Assembly (NCBI GenBank): GCA_015183035.1 | Contig: JACZZP010000002.1 | Location: 806,001 to 870,000 of the forward strand | From: Meloidogyne chitwoodi | Lineage: Eukaryota; Nematoda; Chromadorea; Rhabditida; Meloidogynidae | Direction of reading: 5' to 3' | Length of the DNA: 64,000 nucleotides | Shown: piece by piece, positions 24,565-37,275 of the stretch | Layout of the letters: each line of letters begins with the position of its first letter | Position numbering within the stretch: the stretch's first letter is position 1 | The notes under the pieces: generated by a model | What the model saw: only the letters and a program-made list of their open reading frames with translations | Database searches by the model: none | Told to the model about the DNA's origin: nothing | Program-made: the position numbers and the translations under genes

Positions 24565-26032
24565 ATGGCTGTTCCTGCTGACGTGATCGGGAAGATTGAA
24601 TCTGGATACAAGAAGCTTCAGGTTTATCGTGTATACTTTTAAATTAAAGACATTTCTAATTTGACAGGAGGCTCCAGTGTGTAAATCGCTTCTTAAGAAG
24701 TACTTCACCAAGGAGGTTATGGACCAGTGCAAGGGACTCAAGACTAAGCTTGGCGCGAACTTACTGGATGTGATCCAATCTGGAGTTGCTAATCTGGATA
24801 GCGGTGTAGGTGTATATGCTCCCGATGCTGAGGCTTACACTCTCTTCAAACCTCTTTTTGACCCAATCATTCAGGCTAATTTTTAGTTTTCTTTTATAAC
24901 TTTAAACATTCCGTTTTTAGGATTACCACAACGGATTTGGACCTAACCAAAAGCAACCGCAGACTGACTTGGGCGAGGGGAAGACGCAACTTTTGGTAGA
25001 TTTGGATCCTGAGGGAAAGTTCATCAATTCGACTCGTGTTCGTTGTGGGCGTTCGTTGCAGGTTTTTGTTTGCTTGCTATTGTATCTTCTTTTAATTTTA
25101 CAGGGCTATCCGTTCAATCCTTGTTTGACTAAAGAGAATTATATGGAGATGGAAGGCAAGGTGAAAGGGGTCTTTGACCAACTCAAGTCTGGTTTGTTTT
25201 TCATTTTAAAATTTTCTCAATATTTTATTAAGATTCTGAGCTTAGTGGCACTTATTATCCATTAGAGGGAATGACTAAAGAAATTCAAACTCAATTGATT
25301 AAAGACCACTTCTTGTTCAAGGAAGGAGATCGTTTTTTGCAAGAGGCGAATGCTTGTCGTTATTGGCCAACAGGACGTGGTATCTATCACAACGATAAGA
25401 AGGTTGTTCTATTATTTAATTTACTTTTTATTTTTTACTTTAGACTTTCCTTGTCTGGGTGAATGAGGAGGACCATCTTCGTATTATTTCTATGCAAAAT
25501 GGTGGAAACGTTGGCCAGGTTCTGGAGCGACTCATCAAAGGAGTGAAGGCGATTGAGACTAAGGTGCCATTCTCTCGCGACGATCGTCTTGGCTGGCTCA
25601 CATTTTGTCCTTCTAACTTGGTTTATTTGTTTTTGATTTGTTTTATTATATCTCATTTTAAAGGGAACAACGGTTCGTGCATCTGTCCATATCAAGTTGC
25701 CAAAAATCAGCGCCAAACCAAATTTCAAACAGTGCGTTCTTTTAATTAAATTCTAAAATTATTTTTTATTTTAAGAATCTGTGATGAGATGAAACTCCAA
25801 ATTCGTGGAATTCATGGTGAGCACTCCGAGACTGAAGGTGGCGTCTACGACATCTCGAACAAGGCTCGCCTTGGGCTTACCGAGTTTGAGGGTTAGTTAT
25901 TTTGTATTAAAAAAGGGAAATAATATATTTAACAAATTTTTAATTAAAACATTCTTATTTTGATCAATTTCAGCAGTCAAGCAGATGTACGACGGTGTTA
26001 AGAAGTTGATTGAGCTTGAAAAGGCAGCCTAG
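24565..26032 (+). CDS. Arginine kinase
   Basis: Phosphagen kinase that moves phosphate between ATP and arginine to buffer energy in muscle and nerve cytoplasm. Nine exons (24565-24621, 24668-24874, 24921-25061, 25104-25191, 25233-25402, 25444-25620, 25664-25731, 25776-25891, 25974-26032) join to exactly 361 codons, the usual family length. Seen: the arginine-specificity loop [20 protein letters not shown]; nucleotide-binding [22 protein letters not shown] with the substrate Glu; [11 protein letters not shown]; the reactive Cys in [11 protein letters not shown] (about residue 276); [10 protein letters not shown]; and the flexible loop [16 protein letters not shown]. All key residues are intact. 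Codon use is clearly more GC-rich than in the neighbours, as expected of a very highly expressed gene. Intron 2 uses a GC donor. Possible trans-splicing could not be judged. Confidence 0.97.
24875..24920 (+). other. GC-AG intron in arginine kinase
   Basis: Exon 2 must end at CAG (24874) because reading on gives A-N-F-stop, and exon 3 starts GATTACCAC after TTTTTAG. The junction gives PIIQ-DYH, the expected family sequence. The donor is therefore GC, not GT. Confidence 0.85.
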
Positions 26033-27076
26033 ATGGGAATATATAGGAAAATGATAATAGATGATAAAATTATTTAAATAGGTATATAAATTTTGTTAAT
26101 TAAAATATAGTTGAGATACTCTTTTGTTGAATATATGTAATGTTTAAATTTCTCTTGCATATTGTTTTTGTCGGTATGTAAATTTTATAATATGATTTTT
26201 TAATTGATATTAATTTTTTAAATTTATCATTTTTGTCTTAGAGAATTTTATTCATCATACAACTATTTTAAAAAAATTTTAAAAATAAAAAAAGAAGAAA
26301 ATTATTTAAAATTATTATATTTTATTTTTGTGGATTAATAAAAATAATGTGATAATATAAGTAATATTTTGTTTCATGTTATATTTTATCAAAATAGCAG
26401 AAATTGGGGTATATAATAATAAATTAATATATTTTTTAATGTCAGTATTTATTAATAAATAAATATTTGGACAAATATAAATTGCGAGGAAATGCTGGAG
26501 AAATCTCAATTTTGTTTTTATGAATTTATTAACTAAATAATTTTTTTTAATTATTTAAATTATCAAATAAATCTATTTACTTTAAAAAATAAAATAATAT
26601 TAAAAATAATAATAATAAACTATTTTAATGGTTAAAATAAAATTAATTTGAAGAAGAAAATAAATAATTATATTTTTTAAAAATTGATGAAATTGCAGAA
26701 ATTTGACTTTAAGTTATTTTACCATTTCCTCATAAAACGATAGGAACTTAAATTTAAAAATAAATAATTAATTTTTAAAATAAAATATATGAATCATTTT
26801 TATCTAATTTTTAAATCTATTTATATATTTTTTATATTTATATTTTTTAATTCCAAATATTTATTACCATTTAATTTTTATTTGCTTGCCACACATATCA
26901 AATATTTATTATTTAATTAAACAATTTATTATTTAATTAAAATGCCTTCATTATTTTTTAGTGATTAAATTAATTAATATATTATTTATTGTTATTAATT
27001 ATTATTTTATTATATCCCTAAAATTTCCTAAATATTTTTATTTTTTAAATCTTTAAAAATATTTTTAGAGAAAATA
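26033..27076. other. Intergenic region
   Basis: Arginine kinase 3' flank and upstream region of the Ly6-like gene. Very AT-rich, no supported gene or structure. Confidence 0.5.
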
Positions 27077-27627
27077 ATGCTTTATAATTTCTTCCTTTGC
27101 TTGTTTTTGCCTCTTTTCTTTATCTCTGAAACTTATAGTAAATAAAACTTTAAATTAAATTATTTAATTTTATTTAATTTAATTATTTTTAGGTATTCGT
27201 TGTTATGCTGGACAAAAAGGTTTTTTTATTATAAAATTAATTAATTAATTTATTTATTTTTAGGAAGTAATTTTCGTGTTGGAATGAGAGAATATGATTG
27301 CCCAGCTAAATTTAATTTATGTTATATTGCTCAGTGTAATTATGATGGTATTATTTAATTTTATTATTATTTAAATTTAAAAATAATTTTAAGATTGGTT
27401 ATATACTGGATATTTTAGAATGGGATGTGCAAATGAAGAATTTTGTAATTTTCCAAAAAATTATACTTGGCTACGTCGTTGTTCAGAATTAAAAGTAATA
27501 TTTAATTATTTTTTATAATTTTATTAATTAAAATTAATTTTAGGGAGTTGGTTTTTTTAAAAATCGTGATTTTATGGGTGTTGGTTGTCGTGTTTGTTGT
27601 GGTGATTTGTGTAATGGACCACCTTAG
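27077..27627 (+). CDS. Small secreted Ly6/three-finger-like protein
   Basis: Five short exons. The ATG at 27077 starts a signal peptide (MLYNFFLCLFLPLFFI). The mature part begins SGIRCYAGQK, continues FRVGMREYDCP...LCYIAQCNYD and GCANEEFCNFPKNYTW, and ends CRVCCGDLCNGPP with the stop at 27625-27627. The spacing, with the closing CC-x2-DLCN, is the hallmark of the Ly6/uPAR three-finger fold. There is no hydrophobic tail for a GPI anchor, so the product is probably secreted and about 120 residues long. The partner is unknown. The gene is convergent with the pectate lyase, with 179 bases between their stops. Confidence 0.78.
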
Positions 27628-27806
27628 AATTATATTTTTTTCTATTTTTGTTTCTTTCCTTTTTTCAATTTAAAAAAAATTAATTAATTTAAAATTACCT
27701 ATAAAGCTTTATTTATTTAAATAATTTACAAAATTATAAAAAAATATATATTTTTAAATAATAATTATTATTTTATTTTTCCATTTTAATTTAATAATTA
27801 AAATAA

Positions 27807-29307
27807 TTAAATAATAATAATACTTCCTTTATTATAATTACAAGATTTTAATTTACATTCATCATTTAATAAACATTGCCCTGTTGGTGTCATTTTAGCA
27901 GATCCATCAGTTCCTTCATATTCTTGACAACCAAAAGATATATCTTTAGTTGCTTTTACATTATTTATATACATTGTATCTTTGTAATTGTAATTTAATG
28001 CTTAAAAATAATTAAAAATAAATATTATTTAATTTAATTATTTTATTTAATTATTTTATTTAAATTATATTTATTAAAAATAATATTCTATTTAATTTAA
28101 TATAAATATAAATTAAAATTCTAACAAATTAACGAAAGTCCTGGTCCTTTAAAATTAGAGTCAATCATTTTAACATGACGAGGATGTTGACTACATTTTT
28201 CTCCACAAGAACGATAAACTTTACTAAAATTTTCAGCACAAAAGCCAGTAATTGTTAAAATACCTGCACCTGCTTGGGTAAAAACCTTTAAATAAAATAA
28301 ATAAATATTATTTTAATTTAATTTAATTATTTATTTATTTACTTTATCAATAGCATTTAATACAGCTCCTCCATTAACTTGATATTTTTGTTCTCTACTG
28401 TCCTGACTATTTCCAAAATCAACAGCATGATAACAAGTCTTTTTAAAACTGAGAGAATATTTAAATTAAATTAATTTAAATAATTTAATTAAATTAAAAT
28501 TATTTAATTAATAAATTATTTAAAAATAATAAATATATTATATTTAATTTAAATAATAATAAATTTAAATAATTAATTAATTTAAAATAATCTTACTAAA
28601 TATTATTTAATGTACAACTTCCTTTACACCAAATTCCTTTAGAAGGGTCATCAATAATTAAATTACTTATAGAACCTCCATCTTCAATTTCAATAATATT
28701 TTGTCCATTAACTGATCCTTTAATATCACAACTTGAACGCATACTAGAATGAGCAGTTATTAAAGCATATTTAAAATCAGTATGTCCAATTATTTGTCTA
28801 ATTAATTAATTAAATATAAATAAATATTATAAAATTAATAAATTAATTTTATTTAGATTGTATTCATAAAAAATTGATTTTTAATTTTGGAAAATATATA
28901 TTTTTAGAAAGTAATTTGCTGCAAAATATTAATTATTTAATTTATTATTCTTTTTTTAGCAGTTAAAAAATAATTTTATTTTTTTTAATAGAAAAATTTA
29001 TTTTAAATTAAATTAAATATTTTAAAATATATTAAATTAAAAATTAATTTTAATTTTAAAATAATTCACATCTTTTATATTTTATTTATTTATTTTTTTA
29101 AATCAAAAAATATTTTAATTAAAATTAAAAAAAAATATTTTATTACATTGGTGTTTTTATTGGAGGTGTTGAAGTATTTAAAGGAGTAGGAATAGAACAA
29201 AAATTATTTAAAGCAAAAGAAAAAGTAAATAAAATTGAAAAATAATAATAATAAAAAATTAATAAAAAAGAAAAATTAAAAAAATAATTTAAATTAATAA
29301 ATTTCAT
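27807..29307 (-). CDS. Family 3 pectate lyase-like secreted protein
   Basis: PL3 enzymes cleave pectate in plant walls by beta-elimination; in plant-parasitic nematodes they are secreted by gland cells and are held to come from bacteria or fungi by transfer. The ATG at 29307-29305 is followed by a long hydrophobic leader. Family marks seen: NIIEIEDGGSISNLIIDD, then CKGSCTLNNI, then NGGAVLNAIDKVF, GAGILTITGFCAENFSKV, YRSCGEKC, and a C-terminal half with VKATKDISFGCQEY; stop at 27807. The Lys of DKVF and the Arg of YRSC, catalytic candidates in the family, are kept. The usual acidic cluster after CTLENV (WWEDVCEDA) reads YFKKTCYHA here, and the Asp of DGIHC is Lys (KGIWC), so calcium binding and activity are doubtful. 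The gene has many nematode-type introns, so it is not contamination. Confidence 0.88.
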
Positions 29308-29742
29308 TTTTTTAAATTTTTTTAGAATTTTTTAAAATAAAATTTATGATTTTTGTTAATTTATAAATAATAAAAAAAGATTTTATTATTTATTTAAGCA
29401 AATAAAAAAGAGAAAAATTCTTTTTAATAAATAATTTAATTTTATTAAAACAAATATATCTTTTTAATAATTAAAAATTAATAAAAAAAGAATATATTAA
29501 AAACGTGGTTTTATTATTTAAATTTAAAAAGTTTTGGAAATAAAAATAATAAAAAAAAGGTCTGATTGCAAAATTTAAATATTATATTTAATAAAATATA
29601 ATATTTAATTCTTTAAAATAATATTTAATTGTACATAAATTATTTAAAAAAATTAGAAAAAGAAAAATATATTAAAATATAAACTTTTTTAAAAAATTTA
29701 AATAAAAATTAATTATCTTTTAATTTATTAAATTAATTAATT
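29308..29742. other. Intergenic gap
   Basis: Upstream of the pectate lyase and downstream of the channel gene, both on the minus strand. Almost pure A+T; nothing recognised. Confidence 0.5.
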
Positions 29743-32526
29743 TTAATTTTTATAATATAAATAATAAATCCAATAAAAAGAATTCCAAATAGTAAAAGTC
29801 AAAGGAAATAACCAACGAGATATTTTATCAATTGCTAAACCTTTTCTTGAATATAAAAATCCTTGACGTAAAAAATGATTTGTTATCTTTTTTTAATAAA
29901 ATAAAAATAAATAAATTAATTAAAAATAAATTAATATTTTTAAATTTTAAAAATTTACCGAAGGATTTGTTTCATATTTTCTAGAATTTTTTGAATTAAT
30001 TTTCTTTTTATTATTTTGATGTTTATTAATTGATAATTCATTAAATGAATTATTTGTTAACTAAAATAATTAAATTAATATTATTTTAATTATTTTACTA
30101 TTTTATTATTTTTATTTTCTTCTTCTTTTTCTTCATTTTTTGGAAAAGAAATTCCAATTGTTGCTGCTGATGACCATTTAAATTCATTAAAATCAGAATC
30201 TAATATATCTGACTAAATAATTAATATTTAATTAAATAATATATTTTTATTAAAATATTATTTTATTTAAATATATATTAATTATTTAAATTATTAATTA
30301 TTTTAATTAAATAATTTTAATTAATTAATTTAAAAATAAATAAATAAATTACAGGTGTTGTTGCATCTATTGAAGGTAAAAGACTTAAAGTATCTAATTT
30401 ATTAGATTTAATACTTTCTTCTTTTTCTTCTTCTTCATATTTTTTATTATTAAATATTTTATTATTTTTTGAAAATGTTTGATTATTTAATGATAAATCT
30501 TAATTTAATTAAATTAAAATAAAAAAAGAGGAAGACTATTAATTAATTATTTAATTAAAATTATACTTTTCTTTGCATAATAAGTAGCATAACGTTCATA
30601 TTTTTCAGCTTGTCTCATATATGAATTTACCTTTAAATAATAATTATTATTATTTAAAATTAATATTTAAATATTTAAATAAAAAACGAACAGCTGCAAA
30701 TTCCAAAAGACTTAAAAAAACAAAAAATAAACAAGCTAAATAAATAAATAAATTAAAAAATATATATTTATATTTTATAAATAAAATTACCTCCAAACCA
30801 AAAATCAATAGCTTTGGCATAAGCTACTTGTGGAAGGCCAAAACGAAGGCCATTACCCTTTTAAATAAATATATTTAATTTTTATTTTTTAAAAATATAT
30901 TCCTAAAGAATATAATAATATTTTAATTTCTATAAAATATTTATTTTTTAATTTATTAAAAATAAATAATTATTTTACAAGTGTAGATAATGAAAGTAAA
31001 GTAGTAAATGAAAGAGTAACTCTTGCTGGAACTGCTCTAAATAAATAAATAATTAATTTAATTAATTTTAAAAAATACCTTCTATCAATCCAAAATGAAA
31101 CCTTAAAAAATAAATAAAAATATTTAATTTATTTTTAAAAAATAAAAATAAACCCAAGAAATAATAACTATAAGACCAGTGGGAATATATGATTGAACAA
31201 CATGATAACCTATTTGTCTATTTAAATATATTATTGCTTCTAAACAGCTAAATTTATCTTTAAAAATAAATTAAAAATTATTAAAATATTTAAATTAAAT
31301 TTAAAAATATTTAATTTATAATAAATTAAAAAAACCTCTTTTATTAGAATATTCCATAATAGCATAATTATAAATTCCATTACAATATTCATTACTAATA
31401 TTAATTATTTTAAATTCAGGCAATTGAATTTGTGGATTATAACGAGTTGAATTTTCAAAAAACCAAATAACTTTTATTTGTTTTTCAATATATGCATCTT
31501 TTTAAATTTAATTTAATTAAATTAAATTTAAATATTATTACAGCTTAAAAATTGAATTGCACATTTTTGACTGTCCATTGGATATAATGACTTTAATTTA
31601 ATTAATTAAATTAAAATATATTTTAATTTAATTAAATAAATTAAAATATATTTTTATTTAATTAATTTAAAAATAATAATATAATTATTTTATTTATTAA
31701 AAATATATTTTAAAAAATAATTAAACCAAATCTAAATTACAAGCAACACCCAAAGTTATTCTTTTTAAAAAATAAATATTAATTAAATTAATTTAAATTA
31801 TTAACCTAGTAGAATAAGCTATTTCACCATTTTTATCAATAAATAAATTAAAATTAGGAGCTATAACATCATGAAAACGACTAACACGAGCATTTGCAAA
31901 ATATAAATCTGGTAACCTTTTTTATTTAATTTAATTAATTTAAATTAATTAATTAATTAATTAACCAAATATAACGACGTACATTTGGATCATTTAATAA
32001 AATAAATTCATTAGAAGAATGATTTAATCTTTTATCTTTCCAACTCAAATATAAATATAAATCAACATCAAAAGTCTTTTTTTTAATTAATAAATAATTA
32101 ATTTAATTTAATAAATTAATAAATTAATTAATCAAAAAAAAGAGAAAAGTATTTAATATTTAGTTAATAATTTAAATTAAATATTACCATATCTTCTGAT
32201 TTAAAATTTCCCAAAGATTCAATATATATTCCAGCTAAAACTTGTAATGGTTGATTATTTAATGAAGGAGGTAATTTTGGATTACGTTGAAGACGTTCAC
32301 GTAAATTTATATTATTATTATTTTTAAAAGAAGAAGAAGCAGAAATTATGCTAAAAATTAAATTATAATTAAAAAATAATTTTATTAAAATTAAAAGTAA
32401 ATAAATTAAAATAAAATAAAATTAATTAAAATAAAATTAAATTAAATTAAAAAATAAATTAAACCATTTATTATTTGCAAGACCACAAAAATAAATTGTT
32501 AAAATTTCTAAAATAAAATTAAACAT
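29743..32526 (-). CDS. Cys-loop ligand-gated anion channel subunit
   Basis: Pentameric receptor subunit of the plasma membrane. The ATG is at 32526-32524, with a short leader. The ligand-binding part includes YIESLG, DVDLYLYLSWKD and the Cys-loop CNLDLSLYPMDSQKC (13 residues between the cysteines). A second Cys pair (SNEYC ... KFSC) lies around loop C, as in glutamate- and glycine-gated chloride channels. M1 is SYIPTGLIVIISWVSFW. M2 begins with PAR then VTLSFTTLLSLSTL, where PAR marks anion selectivity. M3 follows AYAKAIDFWFG. A long polar loop with acidic and Ser-rich runs (about 29950-30600) precedes M4, IDKISRWLFPLTFTIWNSFY, and the stop at 29743. It belongs to the nematode LGC/GluCl-like group; the agonist cannot be told from sequence. 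Confidence 0.92.
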
Positions 32527-33611
32527 TTTTTTTTTAAAAATCTTAAATAAAATAAATAAATTTAAATATAAAAAAATAAATAAAAAATATTATTATTTTA
32601 CTAAAACTTTAAAATAAAAAATAATAAATCTGTCCCACAATTTACTTTATAATTTATTTTCTTCTTTAAGAACAAACTATAGCCACATATTTTTAACAAA
32701 AAAATTTTTTATTGAAATATTTATTTATTTATTTTTATAAAAAACACTTTTAATGTTCTTATCTCTTTTTATTTATTTTCTCTTTTTTTAATAAATTATT
32801 TATTTTAAATTATTTTATTTAATTTTAATATTAAAAAGAGAGAAAAACCTTTTTATTTATTATTATTTTGAAACAAATAAATAAATTAAAAAATAATAAT
32901 AATATATTTTTAAGGGAATAAATATTTAAAAAAAATAATTAAAAAATAATTTAAATTAAAATATTTGTTTTAAAAATAATAAATTATTTTTAATACATTT
33001 AAATTATTTTTATTTATTTATTTTGAATTAAAAAAAATAAATATTTTATAAAAAAGGCAACAAAATTGCCAAAAAAACTTTAAAAAAAAATAAAACGATT
33101 AACTAGTACATACATTTTAGTAGTAGTTTTTCTTTTTTTTATTATAAAAAATAAAAAGAATAGTGACTTTTATTTTTATTTTTTTTGAATGATATATTCC
33201 CTAAAGAATATATTAAATAAACAAATAAAAATATAAGAATATATTTAAATATTTAAAAAAATAAATAAAAAATAAATTATTATTAATTTTAAAATAATTA
33301 ATTTAATTTTATTAAATATTTAAATTATTTTTATTAATTTCTTTTTATTATTAGACAATTTAATTATTTAATATTTTTATTTACTAATTTAAAAATAATA
33401 ATTTAAAAATAAATTTAATAATAAATTAAATTTATACTTTTTTAAAAATAAAATTAAATAAATAAATATTTTGTTTTTTAATCTTTAATAAGGAATTATT
33501 TATAAAAATAAGTTTTATATTAATTTAAAATAAAATATCTTTTAGTATTTTTAAAATAATTTTTTAGTCAATTACAATTAAATAAAATACTAAATTAATT
33601 TTAATTTTAAA
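32527..33611. other. Intergenic region
   Basis: Upstream of the channel gene and downstream of the acidic protein gene. Low-complexity AT sequence; no gene seen. Confidence 0.5.
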
Positions 33612-35784
33612 TTATTTTTTCTTTTCTTTTGATTTTTCTTCTTTTTTAATATCAAAATTTTCTTTCAAAGATTTAAAATCATTTCTAAAATATTTAATAA
33701 TTATTTAATAAATTATTATTTTATTAAAAAAAAACCTTTATAAAAACGTGATTTATTATTATTATTATTTATTAAATTATTATTATTTATTAAATTATAT
33801 TTATAATTTAATATTAATTCTTCCCATTCTAGAACATTATCATTTAAATTATTTTTACTAAATAAAAATTCTTCCTCATCTTCTTCTTTATTTTCTTCTT
33901 CCTCTTCCTCTTCCTCTTCATCTTCATCTTCTTCTTCTTCTGTTAAATCTAAATAATCTAAATCATTTTCATCATATTCATCATAATAATCTTCATCTTC
34001 TTCTTCATTTTTATTTTTATAATTTTCTTCAATTTTCTCTATTTTTTTATTTTCTTCTCTAAAAATAGCTTCTTCCAATTCTTCATTATCCCAATCTATT
34101 ACTTCTATTATTTCTTTTAATTTATTATTTTCTTTAGATATTTTAATATCTTTTAAATTTTTATTTTTAATAAATTGTTCTTCTAAAATATTTTTAAATT
34201 AAAGTTAAAAATAAAATTTAATTTATTAATTACTTGTTAATTGAATTGAAGAAGATAATTTTATTTTTTTATTATTATTTAATTTATTTTTCTTTTTTAA
34301 ACTTAATTCTTTTCTTTTTTTATTTATTAATTCAGGAGTTAAAATATTTTTAATATTATTTTTAGGAATTAATTTATTTAATTTTAACATTTCTTTATAT
34401 TTTTTAATTTTTTTAATATTTTCTTCTGGTAAATTTTTAAATAAATTATTTTCTAAATTTATTAAATCTATTGAATGTGGAGAAGTGTCAATTTTATTTA
34501 ATGAAGAAGAAGAAGGTGAACTTTTTTTGTTTTGTTTTTCTAAACTTAGTAATTCTTTATTATTTGGTAAATGTTTAGATGTTTGTAAAGAATGTTCTGG
34601 AATGTTTGGTTGAGTTGAAGATGTTTTAATAGATGTTGGATGTTCAGATGTTTGTTTCAACATTTGTTGTTGTTTTTGTTTTTCTGATATTTGTTCAGAT
34701 GTTTGTTTCAACATTTGTTGTTGTTTTTGTTGTTCTGATATTTGTTCATATGTTTGAGTGACAGAATGTTTATTAGAAGAAGAAGAATTTATTTTCAAAG
34801 TTTGTTGAGAATTGTTTATTGTTGTTTTATCAGAAGAATTTAAATTTACTTTTAAAGGTGGTAAAGGAATGTTTAAATCTTTGTAAACATTTAATTGTTC
34901 TTCAGTTAAAATGTTTTCACTTATTTCTTCAGAATTAATTTTTTTATTTTGTTCAATTAAATATTTACAGTAACCTATTTCACTTTCTAAATAAAAATCA
35001 AACATATAAACATTTTCTATTTCTCCATCATGTATTGCTGTTTCACATTCAAATGATGTTATCTAATAAATTAAGATTTTATTAAATTAAAAACATTACC
35101 CAATATTTATTTTCTCTTGTATAAATTAATTTATATTTATCATTAATACATATTTGTGTTTTATAATATTTACTAGAATAATATCCTTCTTTTGTTTTTT
35201 GATTTAATTCAAATAAATATTCTTTATTAATATTATTTTCACATGAAATGTACATTTTTACTTTTTTCATTCTTTTATGTTTTACAATTATTTTTATAAT
35301 TTTAATAGGACGTAAAATTAAAAGAGCATAATCTGACCAATTTAATTGTTTATTATTATATCCTCTAAATCCAATTAAATTTAAATTATCAAATTTAAAA
35401 ATTAAAATTGAATAATCAAAAGAAAAATTAAAATTATTACAAATAATTTTCTATAAAAAAATTAATTTAATTTAAATTTTTAATATTTTTAACCTTTTCT
35501 TTTTTTGAAATATTTTTATAAATATTTAAAATAAAATTATTATTTTCAAAAGATTCTCCATTAAATAATACTAAATCATAATTATTTGTATATTTTATTT
35601 GTTCTTCTATTTTTAAATTATTTTTAAAAAATAATTGTATTGCAAAATTATTAAAAATCTTTCCATTTTTAAATTCTTTTTCTTTTTCTGTCCACTCAAT
35701 TTTTACCAAAATTAAAAAAGAATAAATTTCCAAAATAAATAAAATTAAAAAAAATAATAAAAAAATTAATTTTAAATTAACCAT
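33612..35784 (-). CDS. Secreted or ER-lumenal acidic low-complexity protein, unknown
   Basis: The ATG at 35784-35782 opens a hydrophobic leader (MVNLKLIFLLFFLILFILEI). The first 200 or so residues look folded: IEWTEKEKEFKNGKIFNNFA, NYDLVLFNGESFENN, FRGYNNKQLNWSDYALLIL, YKTQICINDKY. They suggest a beta-rich domain of unassigned type. The rest is disordered: a Gln-rich part with two 17-residue repeats (34642-34743), Ser/Lys-rich parts, then a long Glu/Asp run (33870-34000) and a Lys-rich end at 33612. It is divergent from the pepsin-like gene across 1.5 kb. I do not recognise the family; a secreted effector or a low-complexity housekeeping protein are both possible. Confidence 0.65.
34642..34743 (-). 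repeat. Two 51-base coding tandem repeats
   Basis: Units 34642-34692 and 34693-34743 differ at one or two bases. Each encodes 17 residues of the type QTSEQISEKQKQQQMLK. A partial third unit follows at 34744. Confidence 0.9.
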
Positions 35785-37275
35785 TTTTTTTAATTTTCTG
35801 AAAAGAATTTTTTTTAATTAAAAAATATTTTATTTAAAAAATTAGGATATTTTTTTTAAATTCAGAATAAGAAAAATAGTGAGGTAGAAATTAATGGGAA
35901 TAATTAAAAAAATTAAATTTTAAAATTTTTCTTATTTTAATAAATATTTTTATTTATTTTATTTTTTTTAAAATTCAGTTATTAATATTATTTATAAATA
36001 GGTATTCCCCTAAATATTTAAAAATTTTTAATTTAGCCTTAAATATTTAAATTTTATTTATTTTATTATTTATTTAATTATTTTTATTTAATCACAGAAT
36101 TACTTGATACAAATCTCTGAAAATATAGAATAATAATAAATGGAATTAACCAACTTTTATGAGACTAAATATTTAAATTATAATTAAAAAATAATGGTAA
36201 AAATATTTTTTTATTTTATTAATATTTATTAAAAAAAAAGAAAATAAAAAATTAAATGAGGATGGGAAGTATATTAAATTAAATTAATTAATTAACCTTA
36301 AAAATCTCTCTCCAACAATTCCTTACTCTCTTCCCGTTTATCCAATAAATAAATCAATTTTTTTTTAATTTATCAAATGCCAACTCTTCACATCTCTTTC
36401 ATTTAATTTGAAAATTAATTTTTAATAAAAAATTGAGAATTTTAAAATTATTTTTATATATTTTTTTTGAGTCTTCGCTTTTTCACATGAAAGAAAAAAA
36501 TAAATAAATATTTATTTATATTTATTTAATTAAAAAAGTAAATAAATAAAGTCAGATTTCATAATAATTATTTTTGCAAATAAAAAAACATTTATTTTAT
36601 TTATTATTTTAAATAGTACTTTTAAATTATTTAATATTTTAAAATATTAAAATTAAATTTAAAATAAAAAAATAAAATTAATTTTAATATTAGATTAAAA
36701 TTAATAAAATAATTATTAAAATATTATTTATTTATTTATTTTTAATTAATTAATTAATATTCTATTATATAATTTAAATTAATTAAAAAATAAAATAAAG
36801 GCTATTATTGAAATAAAAATAATTTAAATATTTTATAATAATATATTTTGAAATATAATTATTTATTTTTAAATTAATTAAATAATTTAATTTTTTTTTA
36901 TAAAATTTATAATTTTTAATAATTAAAAAATTTAAATTTGAAAAATTTAAAAAAAATTAATTACAACTAAAATTTTAAATTTATTTATTTTTTATTATTT
37001 ATTTAGCTTTAAATAAATTAATATTTTATATATTTTTGGAAATATTTATTACGTAATTTAATTTTTTTAATTTTATATTTTATAAAATTATTTTAATTTA
37101 AATAAAATATTTTTAATTATTTACTCAGATAAATTTTAAAATAAAATATTTAAATAAATAAAATTTATTTATTTAAAAATTACAAATATAAATATATTAA
37201 ATTAAATCCCCTCTATAACTAATAATTTTTTATTTCTTTTTTTTTTTAATTTAAAATAATTAATTAATTAATTAA
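35785..37275. other. Divergent intergenic region
   Basis: Shared upstream region of the acidic protein gene and the pepsin-like gene. One of the most AT-rich parts of the window; a slightly richer patch at 36290-36410 shows no gene. Confidence 0.5.

Noticed and set aside
25444..25480. Val in [10 protein letters not shown] of arginine kinase looked like loss of the reactive cysteine
   Set aside because: Counting along the 360-residue model, the reactive Cys is the one in [11 protein letters not shown], which is intact; Val here is normal in the family.
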